Counted from the stretch's first letter, positions 1 to 8,150 are shown. The stretch: 64,000 nt of DNA from Opitutales bacterium (GCA_015061945.1 SUVP01000002.1:286909-350908), one strand, 5' to 3'. The notes: generated by a model not told the origin, from the sequence alone. Numbers and translations are program-made.

Positions 1-2
1 AA

Positions 3-2099
3 TCGGCATTGGTTAATTTATCAAAAGAATATGCCGAAAACATCAACTATGCAAGTGCCCTCTTTGAAATATTAGATTACTATTTAGTCAAAGACATTGC
101 ACTTGAAGAATCTGCTAAAATTCAATCGAATGAAAAAGAAAAACTCATCGAAGCAATCAAAGATTCCGACGACACCGATGATATTGTCCACGCTATTCGT
201 AGGACAATTGAAAAGAAAGAAGCCAAAAAATTATTTCAAATAATTTCAAAAGAAATAATATCTAAAATTGACCACAATGATTTGCTTTTTCAAAAAAGAA
301 CATCCACTGTTGAAGTCGAAAACATTGGAGATTTCTTCGATCTTAATGACGCTGAAAAACGTTTGATTTTATTTTTTTATGCGTGGAATAAAACTAATGA
401 ATTTGAGAATTTTTGCCAAGTTGAATGCCATAATTTAGCACAAAGCAAAATGTATTCTTTTATTGCAACGGCTATTGGGTGCAAAGAGAAAGAAATAGCA
501 TTAGCTATAAAAAATCTTCGAGAAAAAAATATTATCGAAAATGTAAGATTCGTTCTTCCCGTTTTGACTGAAGAAATTAGAAATTATATTCTTGAATTTG
601 ACGGCTCGAGCATCGCGGAAAAATTCAGCAAAAAGATGAAAATCGACAAAACTTTTAAGCTCTCAAGTTTCCCAATCGAAAGAGACGATATTGAAATTAT
701 CAAGAAGATGTTGAAGTCGACAAAACCTCGCCATATTTTGCTTTACGGTGAACCAGGGGCTGGAAAAAGTGAGTTTGTAAAAGCATTAGCAAAAAATTTG
801 CACAAAGATATCTATATTCCAAATCGAGAAAGCAAGAATGGAGAGCTTACACATACAAAGATAAACGCTACTATTTTTGCTTCGTCGAGAAGTAAATCAA
901 TTGCACTTATAGATGAGGCTGATGAATTTCTCGAAACCTCGTTTGACGGCTTTTTTGCGGGATTAGCAGGCAAAGGCAACAACGAACGCAAAGGTGCTGT
1001 CAACTTACTTATGGATGACGCAAAAGCATCTATTATTTGGATAACAAATAGTATCGAAGGCATCGACAAATCTACCCGACGTCGCTTTGCATATTCGTTG
1101 CGTTTTGACGGAATTTCTGATTCTCAAAAAGAAATTATAATAAAAAATAGCGTAGCAAAAAATAAGATTAGCAAACAATTTATCCCTCAAATGAAAACGC
1201 TTTCAAAACGCTATGGACTCTCTACTGCAGGGATTGGTCTTGTCTTGGACAAGGCGACGAGCATTTCTGATAACAATTCGGAATTGGCTTACAACATCGA
1301 TAAAATCGCAAAAGCTCACTACGAGTTAATTTCAAACAAGAAGTCTATCAGCGAAGAAATAACGGTTGATGAACGTTTCGACCCCTCGATTTTAAATATC
1401 GATTTCCCGATTGACGCTATCTCGCAAACGCTTTCAAACTATAAAATAGCGACTGAAAATGGGGTAAAAGCCCCAATGAGCTTTTTGTTATCGGGCGTTG
1501 CTGGCACTGGGAAAACTCAGCTTGGCAGATTTATCGCTAACCAACTTGGCAAAGAATTAATCTTAAAAAGAATGAGTGAAATCTCAAATTGTTATATCGG
1601 CGAAACCGAAAAAAACATTCGTAAAATGTTCCTCGAAGCAACACGCAATAACGCTGTACTTATGATTGACGAAGCTGACTCGCTTTTCTACGACCGACGC
1701 AACGCACGTCAAAGTTGGGAAATATCGCAAACAAACGAAATTCTTGCACAAATGGAAATCTTCAATGGCGTATTTATTTGTACGACAAATCTCGCTGAAA
1801 ATATGGATCCTGCTTCGATGCGTCGCTTTAATTGGAAAGTGAAATTTTCGGCTCCCACGCACGAGGGAAGAATCAAATTGTATTCAAGATATTTTTTGGA
1901 AAATAAAAAGCCCAGTTGTGATGTTGAGAAATCTTTGTATTCTATGGACGGACTCTGCCCTGGCGATTTCAAGGCAGTTTGGCAAAAGACACGTTTTCTC
2001 ACAGACAAGCCCGACTCTTTACTTCTCGATGCACTTAAAACAGAATTAAGCTACAAAAAATATCTCGCAACAACATCAATCAAACTCGGATTTTGTTAA
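3..2099 (+). CDS. Double AAA+ domain ATPase, 5'-partial
   Basis: Predicted cytoplasmic AAA+ ATPase with two ATPase modules. The reading frame is open to the window edge, so the true start may lie upstream; a TTG at 9 is the first possible start inside the window. About 220 N-terminal residues are helical with no recognised domain. Module 1 has Walker A GEPGAGKS (about residue 246) and Walker B IALIDEADE (about 300). Module 2 has Walker A GVAGTGKT (about 497), Walker B VLMIDEAD (about 550) and an arginine finger in DPASMRRF (about 603). Both modules keep their catalytic residues, unlike many tandem AAA+ proteins in which one is dead. The layout recalls SpoVK/Cdc48-like remodelling ATPases, but the substrate is unknown. 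It lies beside a second AAA+ gene (MoxR type) and a metallopeptidase/VWA gene, so a shared protein-remodelling role is plausible; that is inference. Confidence 0.8.
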   Translation, partial: SALVNLSKEYAENINYASALFEILDYYLVKDIALEESAKIQSNEKEKLIEAIKDSDDTDDIVHAIRRTIEKKEAKKLFQIISKEIISKIDHNDLLFQKRTSTVEVENIGDFFDLNDAEKRLILFFYAWNKTNEFENFCQVECHNLAQSKMYSFIATAIGCKEKEIALAIKNLREKNIIENVRFVLPVLTEEIRNYILEFDGSSIAEKFSKKMKIDKTFKLSSFPIERDDIEIIKKMLKSTKPRHILLYGEPGAGKSEFVKALAKNLHKDIYIPNRESKNGELTHTKINATIFASSRSKSIALIDEADEFLETSFDGFFAGLAGKGNNERKGAVNLLMDDAKASIIWITNSIEGIDKSTRRRFAYSLRFDGISDSQKEIIIKNSVAKNKISKQFIPQMKTLSKRYGLSTAGIGLVLDKATSISDNNSELAYNIDKIAKAHYELISNKKSISEEITVDERFDPSILNIDFPIDAISQTLSNYKIATENGVKAPMSFLLSGVAGTGKTQLGRFIANQLGKELILKRMSEISNCYIGETEKNIRKMFLEATRNNAVLMIDEADSLFYDRRNARQSWEISQTNEILAQMEIFNGVFICTTNLAENMDPASMRRFNWKVKFSAPTHEGRIKLYSRYFLENKKPSCDVEKSLYSMDGLCPGDFKAVWQKTRFLTDKPDSLLLDALKTELSYKKYLATTSIKLGFC

Positions 2100-2148
2100 G
2101 CAATGAGAATCTCTTGACGACTAACTTTTTTCTTGCCCAAGTAAAAAC

Positions 2149-2185
2149 ATAGGCGCGCTTGTGATGGAGCTCGCCTATTTCTTTT
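2149..2185. terminator. Hairpin between convergent genes
   Basis: ATAGGCG (2149-2155) pairs with CGCCTAT (2172-2178), with an inner GCT/AGC pairing, followed by a T-rich run on the plus strand. It sits between the 3' ends of the AAA+ gene and the minus-strand membrane protein, so it probably ends the AAA+ transcript. Confidence 0.45.
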
Positions 2186-2187
2186 AT

Positions 2188-2649
2188 TTAATAGCCATCA
2201 AAATCAGGTGGTCCTTTTTCGCTGCAATTAGTTGAGCCAGCCGCCCAAGCTAACAGTACCCATGGAGAAATTATTACAACAAACATTATAATTCCCGTAA
2301 TAGCCCCATCTCCAAAAATAAAAAATGCGATATTTTCAACGATAATTCCAACGATAAACCATCCACACACAAGCATAAACATCCAGTTCATAGCCAGAGC
2401 CATCAAAAAGAACAATAACAACAAGGGATATATAATACCAATCAGAAAATATTTATCCGCTAATTCTCCCATTATTTCAAATGGTTTACATAACCAATTC
2501 GGAAATAGTTTACATAACCAATTCGGCTCAGCTTCTTTGATGAGAAGAGGATAAGACAACGTGAAAACAAAAATTGATGCCCCAAACAAAGCAAGCAATT
2601 TAAGAAAACCTATAAATTCAAAAGGAGGAAAAAACGTATTATGTTCCAT
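2188..2649 (-). CDS. Small multi-pass membrane protein, unknown function
   Basis: Encodes 153 residues with about four hydrophobic segments: near 10-35, 65-90, 90-115 and 118-135. It is an inner-membrane protein that I cannot assign to a family. An in-frame 24-bp tandem duplication (about 2483-2530) gives PNWLCKLF followed by PNWLCKPF in the first loop, which looks recent. It follows the UDG-like gene with a 33-bp gap on the same strand, so the two are probably co-transcribed from the palindrome-rich promoter near 3440-3570. The C-terminus is polar and contains one Cys. Its link to the neighbouring ATPases rests only on position. Confidence 0.6.
   Translation of the reverse strand: MEHNTFFPPFEFIGFLKLLALFGASIFVFTLSYPLLIKEAEPNWLCKLFPNWLCKPFEIMGELADKYFLIGIIYPLLLLFFLMALAMNWMFMLVCGWFIVGIIVENIAFFIFGDGAITGIIMFVVIISPWVLLAWAAGSTNCSEKGPPDFDGY
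2483..2530. repeat. 24-bp tandem duplication inside the membrane-protein gene
   Basis: Two adjacent near-identical copies of a unit containing TTTACATAACCAATTCGG. The unit is a multiple of three, so the reading frame is kept and eight residues are duplicated. Confidence 0.7.
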
Positions 2650-2682
2650 AAATATCTTTTTGGTTAAATTAAATTCTAATGG

Positions 2683-3414
2683 CTACCTTGCCTTTTTATC
2701 CGCATTGAAGTATTTTAAGAATTTGCACGACGAAATACGTCGCAACAGTTTTGAGAAGATTTGTTGGAGTGGAGCGAGCTTTGAATAGACGATTGCTTGA
2801 GAGATATCGTTTAAAAACTCTTGGCGTTGGGTCGCATCGGCATAGTGCGTTAAGAATGACGTATGATAAGTTGTTATCATATCTCTATTGCAAAATTTGA
2901 AAATTTTTCCACGCAACGATTTTATTGGTGATGTCGAGTTATCGCCAATCAATCCGCTATAAGTCCTCGCACCAAGTGCAATGATAATCTTTGGATTCAC
3001 GATTTCAATTTGACGTTTTAAAATCGGCAAGCATTCTGCCATTTCGTCGATTGTGGGTTCACGGGGTGTAGAACCACTTTTGACTCGGTATTTCATTATT
3101 GGTGCAACGTATACGTCTTTGCGAGAGATTCCAATTTCATCCAAGAGGGAGAAGAAAAAATCGCCCATCTGCCCTGACATCGCAATGCGTGTGCGTTCAT
3201 CATCTTCGCTCGGAGTTTCGTAAACAAAAAAGACATCTGCCTTATAATTACCATTGCCGAACACGAGATTTTCTATCCCTGCTCTGTCGCGTAATCTTGA
3301 ATTACAAAGCATATCTTCGTGCGATTCCGCAAGAAAATCTGCTTTCGATTTTTCGTATTTAGAAGCCAAAAAACTTAAGTCAATAATCTGTGGTGTATAA
3401 TTTGTAGTATTCAT
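2683..3414 (-). CDS. Uracil-DNA glycosylase superfamily protein (family 4-like)
   Basis: Encodes 243 residues from the ATG at 3414; an ORF extension to 3462 is rejected because it reads through an operator palindrome. The fold signature is that of family 4 UDG/SPO1 polymerase-associated domains: an N-terminal Cys (C37), a motif A-like YETPSEDDE (65-73), a central KYR...P...C region (108-128), LGARTYSGLIG (147-157), and a motif B-like YHTSF (183-187) where HPS is usual. Canonical family 4 enzymes bind a 4Fe-4S cluster through four Cys. Here only C37 and C128 sit at expected places, and the KCR motif reads KYR, so the cluster may be absent. Activity on uracil is uncertain. It is divergent from the MoxR gene and leads a two-gene minus-strand unit with the membrane protein. 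Confidence 0.75.
   Translation of the reverse strand: MNTTNYTPQIIDLSFLASKYEKSKADFLAESHEDMLCNSRLRDRAGIENLVFGNGNYKADVFFVYETPSEDDERTRIAMSGQMGDFFFSLLDEIGISRKDVYVAPIMKYRVKSGSTPREPTIDEMAECLPILKRQIEIVNPKIIIALGARTYSGLIGDNSTSPIKSLRGKIFKFCNRDMITTYHTSFLTHYADATQRQEFLNDISQAIVYSKLAPLQQIFSKLLRRISSCKFLKYFNADKKAR
2726..2744. promoter_or_regulatory. Fourth, intragenic copy of the CGAC-N7-GTCG palindrome
   Basis: CACGAC-GAAATAC-GTCGCA, with the same 7-bp spacer as the upstream sites and an intact right half; the left half matches 4 of 6 consensus bases. It lies near the 3' end of the UDG-like gene. It could be an auxiliary operator or a coincidence. Confidence 0.3.
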
Positions 3415-3438
3415 AATGCTACCACTATACAAAACAGA

Positions 3439-3457
3439 TGCGACAAAATATGTCGCA
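3439..3457. promoter_or_regulatory. Palindromic operator site 1
   Basis: TGCGACAAAATATGTCGCA, a perfect TGCGAC-N7-GTCGCA inverted repeat with an AT-rich centre. It lies 25 bp upstream of the UDG-like start codon. The spacing and repetition fit a dimeric helix-turn-helix repressor; no candidate regulator gene is adjacent within the window. Confidence 0.65.
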
Positions 3458-3510
3458 CGCAAAAAGCTACTAAATTAAAGAGACCTTTACCCATTTTTTT
3501 CACATTTGGG

Positions 3511-3529
3511 TGCGACAGAATATTTCGCA
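3511..3529. promoter_or_regulatory. Palindromic operator site 2 (imperfect)
   Basis: TGCGACAGAATATTTCGCA, matching the consensus TGCGAC-N7-GTCGCA with one change in the right half-site. It is central in the divergent intergenic region. Confidence 0.55.
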
Positions 3530-3551
3530 AAAAAACAAATATAAAAAATAA

Positions 3552-3572
3552 GTGCGACGTATTTTGTCGCAC
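3552..3572. promoter_or_regulatory. Palindromic operator site 3
   Basis: GTGCGAC-N7-GTCGCAC, with perfect 7-bp arms. It lies 54 bp upstream of the MoxR-type start codon at 3627, where a repressor could block that promoter. Confidence 0.65.
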
Positions 3573-3626
3573 TGGTTTGCTAAATTATTTTCCGTAAAAA
3601 TTTTTAACACAAACGAAAGATTGAAT

Positions 3627-4820
3627 ATGAGAAATATTAAAATTGGAGAGTTAAAAAAACACATTATATTATTCGACAAAGCACATGTTCCGCTTATGAT
3701 TTACGGAACTTTTGGCATCGGCAAGTCGGACATCGTCAGAAGTTCGGCAAAGGACAAAGCTAAAAAATTTTCAGATAGAAAATTTATCGATTGGATGTCG
3801 GCTGACGACTCAACAAAACTCGACGCACTGAAAAATCCGTCAAAATATTTTGCGTTAATTGATATTCGTTTATCGCAACTTGAACCGAGCGATATTCGTG
3901 GTATACCAAATATCTTTAACACGCAAGATGTCCCCTGCTTGCAGACAATCCCATGGTCATGGGTGATGTATATCACACGCCCTAACGCCTGTGGTACGCT
4001 TTTCTTGGACGAAATAAATTTGGCTCCGCCACAGATTGCGGCGTCGGCATATCAGGTTATCAACGACCGTGTAATTTCAGACAGACACATTTCTGACGGC
4101 ATAAATATTGTCGCTGCCGGCAACACTGCACTCGACACAGACATTGTCTACGATATGCCAAATCCGCTCAAGGACAGGTTTGCAGAAATTCAAGTGACAT
4201 TCGATGCGGAATCGTGGTTAAACGATTGGGCAGTCATACATTGCCACCCGATGATAGTTTCGTTCTGTTCATTCAAACAGTCGTGGATACATCACACGTT
4301 CAGCGATAGTGCCGACAAAAATGTTACGCCTCGTGGAATCGAGCGTGCGTCAAAAATCTTGAATATGTTTGTTGGCGACAAAGCTGGCGATATAACAATT
4401 TCTCCGTTTATGTTCGACGCTATCGCTGGATGTTTAGGCAACGGCTGGACCGTTCAATTTAAAGCATATTTGAGCGTTTATAGAAATCTTGATTTTGAAA
4501 AAATCTTGAAAAACCCTGAGATAATTACAAACGCAGAAGAATACAATATAGAGCGTCGGTATGCTATTATTGGCGGTTGCACAGAACGCATTTTATCAAT
4601 TTCGGATGATAAAAAAATAAGCACAGAAACAAAGTATAAGAGAATTGCAGACCTTATGAAAGTATTGTGCTATCTGCCTTCAAACCTTTTCGTGTTGGCG
4701 TGGAAACAACTTCATGCACAAGGTAAATCGAAGATAATTCTCTCGGTAATCGCCAAAAATTTGGAATGCTACGAGCTATTGCAGGCACGCCACTCTGAAG
4801 TTTTAAATAAGATTGTTTAA
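3627..4820 (+). CDS. MoxR-type AAA+ ATPase
   Basis: Encodes 397 residues from the ATG at 3627. The longer ORF from 3552 would start inside operator site 3 and has no family support. Walker A is GTFGIGKS (27-34), Walker B is LFLDEI (125-130), sensor 1 is N166 in AAGNT, and the arginine finger is near R184 in NPLKDRF. MoxR-family ATPases work as chaperones for VWA-domain partners, often in metal-centre assembly or stress responses. The next gene, 1 bp downstream, encodes a VWA-like protein, so the two form a classic MoxR-VWA pair. The divergent promoter shares palindromes with the UDG-like operon. About 200 C-terminal residues beyond the AAA+ core lack a recognised domain. Confidence 0.85.
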   Translation: MRNIKIGELKKHIILFDKAHVPLMIYGTFGIGKSDIVRSSAKDKAKKFSDRKFIDWMSADDSTKLDALKNPSKYFALIDIRLSQLEPSDIRGIPNIFNTQDVPCLQTIPWSWVMYITRPNACGTLFLDEINLAPPQIAASAYQVINDRVISDRHISDGINIVAAGNTALDTDIVYDMPNPLKDRFAEIQVTFDAESWLNDWAVIHCHPMIVSFCSFKQSWIHHTFSDSADKNVTPRGIERASKILNMFVGDKAGDITISPFMFDAIAGCLGNGWTVQFKAYLSVYRNLDFEKILKNPEIITNAEEYNIERRYAIIGGCTERILSISDDKKISTETKYKRIADLMKVLCYLPSNLFVLAWKQLHAQGKSKIILSVIAKNLECYELLQARHSEVLNKIV

Positions 4821-4821
4821 T

Positions 4822-6150
4822 ATGAAAAACCAAGAACTCAGATTAGAAATAGCAAAGACGATGCTACTTATGCGTTTCCCATTTTTTGGGTACATAGTGT
4901 CGCGTTTGAATATTTCTAAAAACGATAAAATTGACACGTTTGCAATCAATGAGAGATGCGACGTCTTTTACAGTCCTAAATTTCTCGATAAACTATCGGA
5001 TAGCAATCTGCTGACAGTCCTCGCACACGAGGCACTGCACGCCGTATTTATGCACTTCACGCACTTTTCTAAAACGATAGATCTCGATATTATGAACTTG
5101 GCTTGCGATATCGAAATAAACGATATTCTTGTCAATATCGAGAATATGAATATGCCGATGGCTTCCGTTTTGGATATCGACGGGAGTGGCGGAAAAATCC
5201 CAAATGAAAATCAAGCCGATGACGAGATTTGCGGATTTGCACCAAACAAAGAGGGCAACTTTGTAATTATTTACAAGCAGAAAAATTACATCATAAAATG
5301 TCGGGATAAATCGAGTATAGAGATTTATGACGAGCTTTACGACATCTTGCAAAAGATAAAAAAAGAACACGCTTATCAACTATCATTTTCGGGCAATATG
5401 AAAGGCGGTCCGAGAGGTTTTGATGAACATCAAATAGGCGAACTTTCAAAATCGGAACAAGCAGAAGAAGAAAATCGATGGGGCGAAGTGTTAATCGGTG
5501 CAGACGTTTATCAAGATAGCGTGAACCCCAAGAAAACTCGAAGCCCAAACGGATGTTGGTACAAACGCTATATCGACAAAATTCTCAAGCCACAAGTCGA
5601 TTGGCGAGCTGTTCTGCGTAAATATCTAATCGAGTTGATTCCGTTCAACTATTCTTACAATGTGCCAGCAAGAAAATCGTACGCAATAAATATTTACGAG
5701 CCTAAAATTTTGCGTAAGCCCTTGGGGATAACTGTATGTATCGACGTTTCGGGAAGTATTGGCACAAAAGAATTGCAAGAATTTTTAAGCGAAGTCGTGG
5801 GAATTGCAAAAACTTCAAACGAAATATCAATCCGACGCTTGTATTGGTCAACAGTGGTTGATGATAAAAATGACGAAGTTTTTACACGCAAAAATCTCCG
5901 TCAACTTTTTACACCATCAAAAAATATTCATACAACAGGCGGTACGACAATTTCGTGCGTAAAAGAATATCTCGACAGACATCGCGATAGAAAAAACGAA
6001 AATTTGGTAATCTACTTAACCGATGGTTATGTTGAAAACAAACCACAGATGCATAAAAAAAGCCTTGTGATAATTTCACCAAATGGCTCGGATGAAATTT
6101 TCAAAAAAACAAAAATCCCATTTGTGAAAATGAAAAAACGTCGCGATTAA
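4822..6150 (+). CDS. DUF2201-type putative metallopeptidase with VWA-like domain
   Basis: Encodes 442 residues. The ATG at 4822 follows the MoxR stop by 1 bp; an in-frame TTG at 4813 is less likely. The N-terminal half has a zincin motif HEALH (69-73) with a likely third ligand D96 in ACDIEIND, as in the DUF2201 N-terminal domain (COG3864). The C-terminal half is VWA-like with an intact MIDAS motif DVSGS (308-312), a TTGGTT-like stretch, and YLTDGY near the end. A linker of about 200 residues joins them. The family is described as predicted metal-dependent peptidases paired with MoxR ATPases; biochemical function is largely unknown. No signal peptide or membrane segment is visible, so it is presumably cytoplasmic. 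Translational coupling with the ATPase suggests a stoichiometric complex. Confidence 0.85.
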   Translation: MKNQELRLEIAKTMLLMRFPFFGYIVSRLNISKNDKIDTFAINERCDVFYSPKFLDKLSDSNLLTVLAHEALHAVFMHFTHFSKTIDLDIMNLACDIEINDILVNIENMNMPMASVLDIDGSGGKIPNENQADDEICGFAPNKEGNFVIIYKQKNYIIKCRDKSSIEIYDELYDILQKIKKEHAYQLSFSGNMKGGPRGFDEHQIGELSKSEQAEEENRWGEVLIGADVYQDSVNPKKTRSPNGCWYKRYIDKILKPQVDWRAVLRKYLIELIPFNYSYNVPARKSYAINIYEPKILRKPLGITVCIDVSGSIGTKELQEFLSEVVGIAKTSNEISIRRLYWSTVVDDKNDEVFTRKNLRQLFTPSKNIHTTGGTTISCVKEYLDRHRDRKNENLVIYLTDGYVENKPQMHKKSLVIISPNGSDEIFKKTKIPFVKMKKRRD

Positions 6151-6233
6151 ATGATAAGTTGAAATATTTTGTCTAAAAATTTGTATTATTTTGACTAAAC
6201 AATAGATAAAAATTAATAACTTCCAAAAAATAC

Positions 6234-6262
6234 TTGACCATTATAAGCATCAAACATATTTT
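6234..6262 (+). promoter_or_regulatory. Sigma70-like promoter of the first PEP-CTERM gene
   Basis: TTGACC (6234-6239), a 17-bp spacer, then TATTTT (6257-6262), about 25 bp before the start codon. The -35 carries the CTTGAC form seen upstream of several other genes here. Confidence 0.45.
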
Positions 6263-6286
6263 CACTTTATAAAATCAAATTTATTT

Positions 6287-7687
6287 ATGAAAAAAGCCCT
6301 ATTATTAACCTCATGTTTAGCTGTTTCTTCGCTCTTTGCGGACAACATCGCTATTTCATCATCCGATCAATATACCATTGAAACCGATGGTTTAATTACT
6401 AATATTTACGCTACCGCAGGCGTTAGCGACGTAAACGTTAATGTTACTGCAAATAATCTGTACTACTTATACGCAGGTCATGCTGACTCGGACGCAGGTC
6501 ATGCTGACTCGGTAGATTCAAAACAACTCGACGCAAAATATACTGTTACAGGTGGTGCAACAGTTGCACGCTCTGGTAGTGGTGGTGTTTTCGGTATTCG
6601 TTCAAGTGCAGGTTCATCGACTACTTTTACAGTTAAAGATGGTACATACAACATTGGCTCAAAAGATGGCTTGTTTAAAGATATTGTCATTGAAGCGTCA
6701 TCATCTTCTACAACAGGTAATAGCCAAAAGTTAATATTCGATAGCACATCAACAACAAATGTATTCACATCACAATTAGTGATGAAGGCTAATCTTGGTA
6801 CAACTATTGAAGTAAATGGTAAATTTAATGTTTACAATGTTGCATTACCATCGTTGACAAAAAATGTGGTAGTTCCAGCAGATGCTCCATATAGCAAAAT
6901 CAATTTACAACAAAGTGGTTCATTTACTCTTGGTTCGACTGGCACTATCAACACAGATACGATGACAATCACAAATACAAAAACTACTTTTAACGGCACA
7001 TTGAACCTTAAAACAACATCAGAAACAAATGCTTTGGCATTAGCCGGAAATACAACTGCTACATTTAACAATGGCTCGAAATTATATCTTGAATCAGGGA
7101 AGAGAATATTGCTCAGAGATAATGCTACCCTGACTATCAATCAAGGTGCAATGATAGAAGCTGATTTTGTCAGATTTGGTGATGACAAAGGTGGTAAAGG
7201 TGCAAAACTCATACTCAATGGCAAAGATGTCCTTAAAAATCCAGCAGGCACAGGTGATTCTAATTTGTTGATTGTTTCAGGATACAAAGCTGACATCAAA
7301 GTATCGCAAACAAATAGCTTTGGGCAAACTTCTGTAAATACACAGTCAGAAATCTTCCTTGAATTAGCTTTCACAGATGCAGAAAGTTACATCAACTTTG
7401 GTAAAATCCGTGGAGCAGGTGTAACAGACGCAATCTTCAAAGTTAAGAATTTTGAAAACAACCGTATCAAAGGTTATTTGGGCGAACAAATTACTGGAAC
7501 ACAACTTTGGCTCTACGATGAAAAGTTGGAAGATTATGTACAACTTAATGCCGACAAATTTGGCTGGGTTGACGCTGGCAATGGCTATTTCTGGTTGAAT
7601 ATGACAGCAGTTCCAGAACCAGCAGAATGGGCAATGATTTTCGGTGCGTTGGCACTTGCACTCGCAATCTATCGCAGAAGAAAATAG
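6287..7687 (+). CDS. PEP-CTERM surface protein 1
   Basis: Encodes 466 residues. Signal peptide at 1-19 ending SLFA-D. The passenger is rich in Thr, Ser, Asn and Gly with short beta-strand-like repeats (TFTVKDGTYN, LTINQGA), suggesting a beta-helix or beta-solenoid extracellular protein. The tail has PEP, then a hydrophobic segment and a terminal RRRK: an exosortase sorting signal, so the protein is probably processed at the inner membrane and exported to the surface or an extracellular matrix. A 21-bp tandem duplication (6471-6512) duplicates AGHADSD in the N-terminal part. The last 81 bp (7607-7687) are nearly identical to those of the next two genes, while the passengers differ. No exosortase gene lies in the window. 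Confidence 0.85.
   Translation: MKKALLLTSCLAVSSLFADNIAISSSDQYTIETDGLITNIYATAGVSDVNVNVTANNLYYLYAGHADSDAGHADSVDSKQLDAKYTVTGGATVARSGSGGVFGIRSSAGSSTTFTVKDGTYNIGSKDGLFKDIVIEASSSSTTGNSQKLIFDSTSTTNVFTSQLVMKANLGTTIEVNGKFNVYNVALPSLTKNVVVPADAPYSKINLQQSGSFTLGSTGTINTDTMTITNTKTTFNGTLNLKTTSETNALALAGNTTATFNNGSKLYLESGKRILLRDNATLTINQGAMIEADFVRFGDDKGGKGAKLILNGKDVLKNPAGTGDSNLLIVSGYKADIKVSQTNSFGQTSVNTQSEIFLELAFTDAESYINFGKIRGAGVTDAIFKVKNFENNRIKGYLGEQITGTQLWLYDEKLEDYVQLNADKFGWVDAGNGYFWLNMTAVPEPAEWAMIFGALALALAIYRRRK
6471..6512. repeat. 21-bp perfect tandem duplication
   Basis: Two exact copies (6471-6491 and 6492-6512) of a unit starting ACGCAGGTCATGCTGACTCG. It is in frame and duplicates seven residues in the first PEP-CTERM protein; it looks like a recent slippage event. 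Confidence 0.85.
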
Positions 7688-8085
7688 CAGACGCAGTCTG
7701 CACTTCGGACCAGACGGAGTCTGGACTTCGGAGCTTCGCTCCTCTCGACGTAGAACGCCACGACTATAATCGTGGCTTTTTTGTTATCACACCGCATTGC
7801 TTCGCAGCAGACGCAGTCTGCACTTCGGAGCTTCGCTCCTCTCGACCTTGTACGCCACGACTATAATCGTGGCTTATTTGTTATCACACCGCATTGCTTC
7901 GCAATAGCTTGCTCTTTTATTCTACAAAAATCAATATGTCTTTTTTTTAAATGAAAACTCTCGCACATCCGCCAACAAGCGATTGCGAAGCAATGCGATA
8001 AGAAAACAGGATAAGCCACGATTATAGTCGTGGCGTACAAGGTCGAGAGGAACGAAGTTCCGAAGTCCAGACTTGTCTGGTCAAA
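7687..8085. repeat. Mosaic hairpin repeat array A (inverted arrangement)
   Basis: Intergenic array of small inverted repeats between PEP-CTERM genes 1 and 2. In order: GCAGAC-GCA-GTCTGC (7687-7701), CCAGAC-GGA-GTCTGG (7710-7724), GGAGC-TTC-GCTCC (7730-7742) and GCCACGA-N6-TCGTGGC (7757-7776). A second partial unit follows with GCCACGA-N6-TCGTGGC at 7854-7873 and ATTGC-TTC-GCAAT near 7893-7905. A third unit at about 7978-8085 runs in the opposite orientation, with its GCCACGA hairpin at 8015-8034. The same modules recur at 11604-12404. The array resembles bacterial interspersed mosaic elements; there is no transposase and no coding capacity beyond chance ORFs. Confidence 0.85.
7757..7783 (+). 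terminator. Repeat hairpin followed by T6, likely terminator of PEP-CTERM gene 1
   Basis: A GCCACGA/TCGTGGC stem with a 6-nt loop, directly followed by TTTTTT. The gene lacks the dedicated terminator found after the other two PEP-CTERM genes, so this repeat element may do the job. Confidence 0.45.
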
Positions 8086-8150
8086 ATAATACAAAAGAAA
8101 AAAAATTATTAAACTTGACATAGTTCAACAACTTATATTTTTTGAAATAT

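Noticed and set aside
3552..3626. Upstream extension of the MoxR-type gene
   Set aside because: The extension starts in operator site 3 and adds 25 residues with no family match; the ATG at 3627 is preferred.
7627..7954. Plus-strand ORFs of 60-80 codons across array A and the end of PEP-CTERM gene 1
   Set aside because: They read through repeat hairpins in alternate frames; the sequence is low complexity and repeated wherever the hairpins are.
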